Source: Akkermansiaceae bacterium (GTDB taxonomy: Bacteria; Verrucomicrobiota; Verrucomicrobiia; Verrucomicrobiales; Akkermansiaceae). From it: DNA of 6,550 nt. Shown piece by piece: positions 5,439 through 6,550 of the stretch (the stretch's first letter is position 1; each line of letters starts with the position of its first letter). Both the position numbers and the translations under genes were made by a program. The stretch spans positions 1-6,550 of the forward strand of contig JALZVA010000172.1 of assembly GCA_023301335.1 (NCBI GenBank), written 5' to 3'. The notes under the pieces are model-generated. The model did not search any database and had not been told where the DNA came from. It was given only the letters and a program-made list of their open reading frames with translations.

Positions 5439-6550
5439 TAGCTATTAAACTGAGTCTCGGCGAGGAACTTGTAGATACCTCCATGAGCAATCAATTCATC
5501 ATGACTCCCCTGCTCTGCAATGCACCCATCCTGAACCACTAGAATCTTATCGACATCTTTCACAGTACTTAAACGGTGTGCAATGATCAATGAAGTTCGA
5601 TTCTGCATAAGCTCTGCTAGGGCTTCCTGAACAAGCTGCTCACTTTCCGAATCTAATGCACTGGTCGCTTCATCTAACAGCAGTATCGCTGGATCGGCCA
5701 AGATAGCACGGGCGATCGCTACACGCTGTCTCTGACCCCCAGAAAGCTTCACCCCTCGTGGTCCAACTAAGGTTTGGTACCCTTCCGGGAATGCTTCAAT
5801 GAAATCGTGCGCATTTGCTTTCTTTGCAGCTTCCATCACTTCTTGCTTAGAGGCACCTGGCTTCCCGTAGGCAATATTTTCTAAAATAGATCCACCAAAA
5901 AGGAGCACCTCTTGCGGCACTACAGCGATCAGGTCTCTTACCGCAGCTAAACCTAACTTATCAATCGCCTGATTATTATACTTAACCTGTCCTTGCTGCG
6001 ATTCATAGAATCCTAACAAGAGAGAGAAAATCGTACTCTTTCCCCCGCCACTAGACCCGACTAATGCATACTGCTGTCCAGCTGGCACGCGGAAACTCAT
6101 CTCTGAAAGCACCTGGTTCTCAGGCCGTGAAGGATAGGCAAAGCTCACTCCCTCTAGCTCTACACTAACCTCGCTGGGGAGCTCTCCTATGGATTCCAGC
6201 TTTTCTCCAATCTCACCTGTCAACTCACGGATGCGCTCGGTCGCTCCTGCGGTTTTTTGTAACTGGCTCATGATCTCAGGAAAAGAGCCAAGAGAAGCTG
6301 CAACAAAAATACTGAACAAGATGAACTGCACAAAATCACGCTCCGCAATCGATCCCTCAATGAGCATCTGTGCTCCAAACCAAACCACCGTGGCAATTGT
6401 CCCAAATAACACAAAGATAATAAAGCTAATGAACAAGCCGCGTGCCTTCGCACCCTTGAGCGTCTCGTCCATGAAACGATCCAATGAAGAATTATAGCGT
6501 TCCTCTTCGTATGCTTCGTTCCCGAAAGACTTCACATCGGAGATCGACTG
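5438..6550 (-). CDS. ABC exporter half-transporter, MsbA/LmrA-like, 5'-truncated by window edge
   Basis: This is an inner-membrane ABC transporter with a fused membrane domain and ATPase, acting as a dimer to export lipids, drugs or peptides; the substrate cannot be told from sequence. The frame is open to base 6550, so the GTG at 6535 is internal. The 370 visible residues begin in the cytoplasmic loop after TM4 (QSISDVKSFGNEAYEEERY), then two membrane segments (about 38-63 and 73-90; probably TM5 and TM6). The nucleotide-binding domain has an aromatic A-loop (FAYPSRPENQVL), Walker A GSSGGGKST (165-173), Q-loop Gln213, signature LSGGQ (269-273), Walker B ILLLDEATSALD (289-300) and H-loop His325. 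All catalytic motifs are intact. The C-terminus ends FNS-TAA, overlapping the helicase ATG by one base. About 200 N-terminal residues, with TM1-TM4, are expected beyond the window. Confidence 0.95.
   Translation of the reverse strand, partial: QSISDVKSFGNEAYEEERYNSSLDRFMDETLKGAKARGLFISFIIFVLFGTIATVVWFGAQMLIEGSIAERDFVQFILFSIFVAASLGSFPEIMSQLQKTAGATERIRELTGEIGEKLESIGELPSEVSVELEGVSFAYPSRPENQVLSEMSFRVPAGQQYALVGSSGGGKSTIFSLLLGFYESQQGQVKYNNQAIDKLGLAAVRDLIAVVPQEVLLFGGSILENIAYGKPGASKQEVMEAAKKANAHDFIEAFPEGYQTLVGPRGVKLSGGQRQRVAIARAILADPAILLLDEATSALDSESEQLVQEALAELMQNRTSLIIAHRLSTVKDVDKILVVQDGCIAEQGSHDELIAHGGIYKFLAETQFNS

Overview
The window carries five protein genes and no RNA gene, CRISPR array or insertion sequence. 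It looks like a Gram-negative bacterial chromosome of moderate GC: there is a type II lipoprotein signal, an exported protein, weak or absent Shine-Dalgarno sequences and tight gene spacing. A PVC-group bacterium, perhaps Verrucomicrobiota, would fit the SWIM-SNF2 helicase and the thioredoxin/MsrA-like protein, but this is inference from family distribution as I remember it and is not proven by the sequence.

Layout. The plus strand holds the 3' part of a DUF5718-type gene (1-831), open at the left edge, with a perfect 14-bp inverted repeat inside its coding sequence. It converges on a minus-strand cluster that reads right to left: an MsbA-like ABC exporter (5438-6550, cut by the right edge), a SWIM-domain SNF2 helicase (2427-5438) that overlaps the exporter stop by one base, a thioredoxin/MsrA-like lipoprotein (1392-2348) and a small exported protein of unknown function (851-1324). 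There is no stretch of 300 bases without a gene.

The main result is that the lipoprotein gene is interrupted by a single in-frame TGA (2157-2159), and the evidence favours selenocysteine over a stop. The reading frame is the same on both sides. The TGA falls exactly at the first Cys position of a thioredoxin CxxC motif, giving Val-Pro-Gly-Sec-Ser-Gly-Cys. A hairpin with an AGGU loop begins 18 nt downstream, the place and form expected of a bacterial SECIS. The C-terminal half resembles a shortened MsrA (methionine sulfoxide reductase). Ordinary gene calling would split this gene in two and lose both the signal peptide and the redox motif. It matches the thioredoxin-like (seleno)protein group that I recall being named 'VPGUxxT' in NCBI annotation, here with Cys in place of the Thr.

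How the genes work together. The exporter and helicase are probably co-translated, but no shared pathway is evident. The selenoprotein and the small exported protein both leave the cytoplasm and lie 67 bp apart on the same strand, so they may act together in envelope redox repair; this is inference. All five complete stop codons in the window are TAA, so the internal TGA is the only UGA used in any of these genes.
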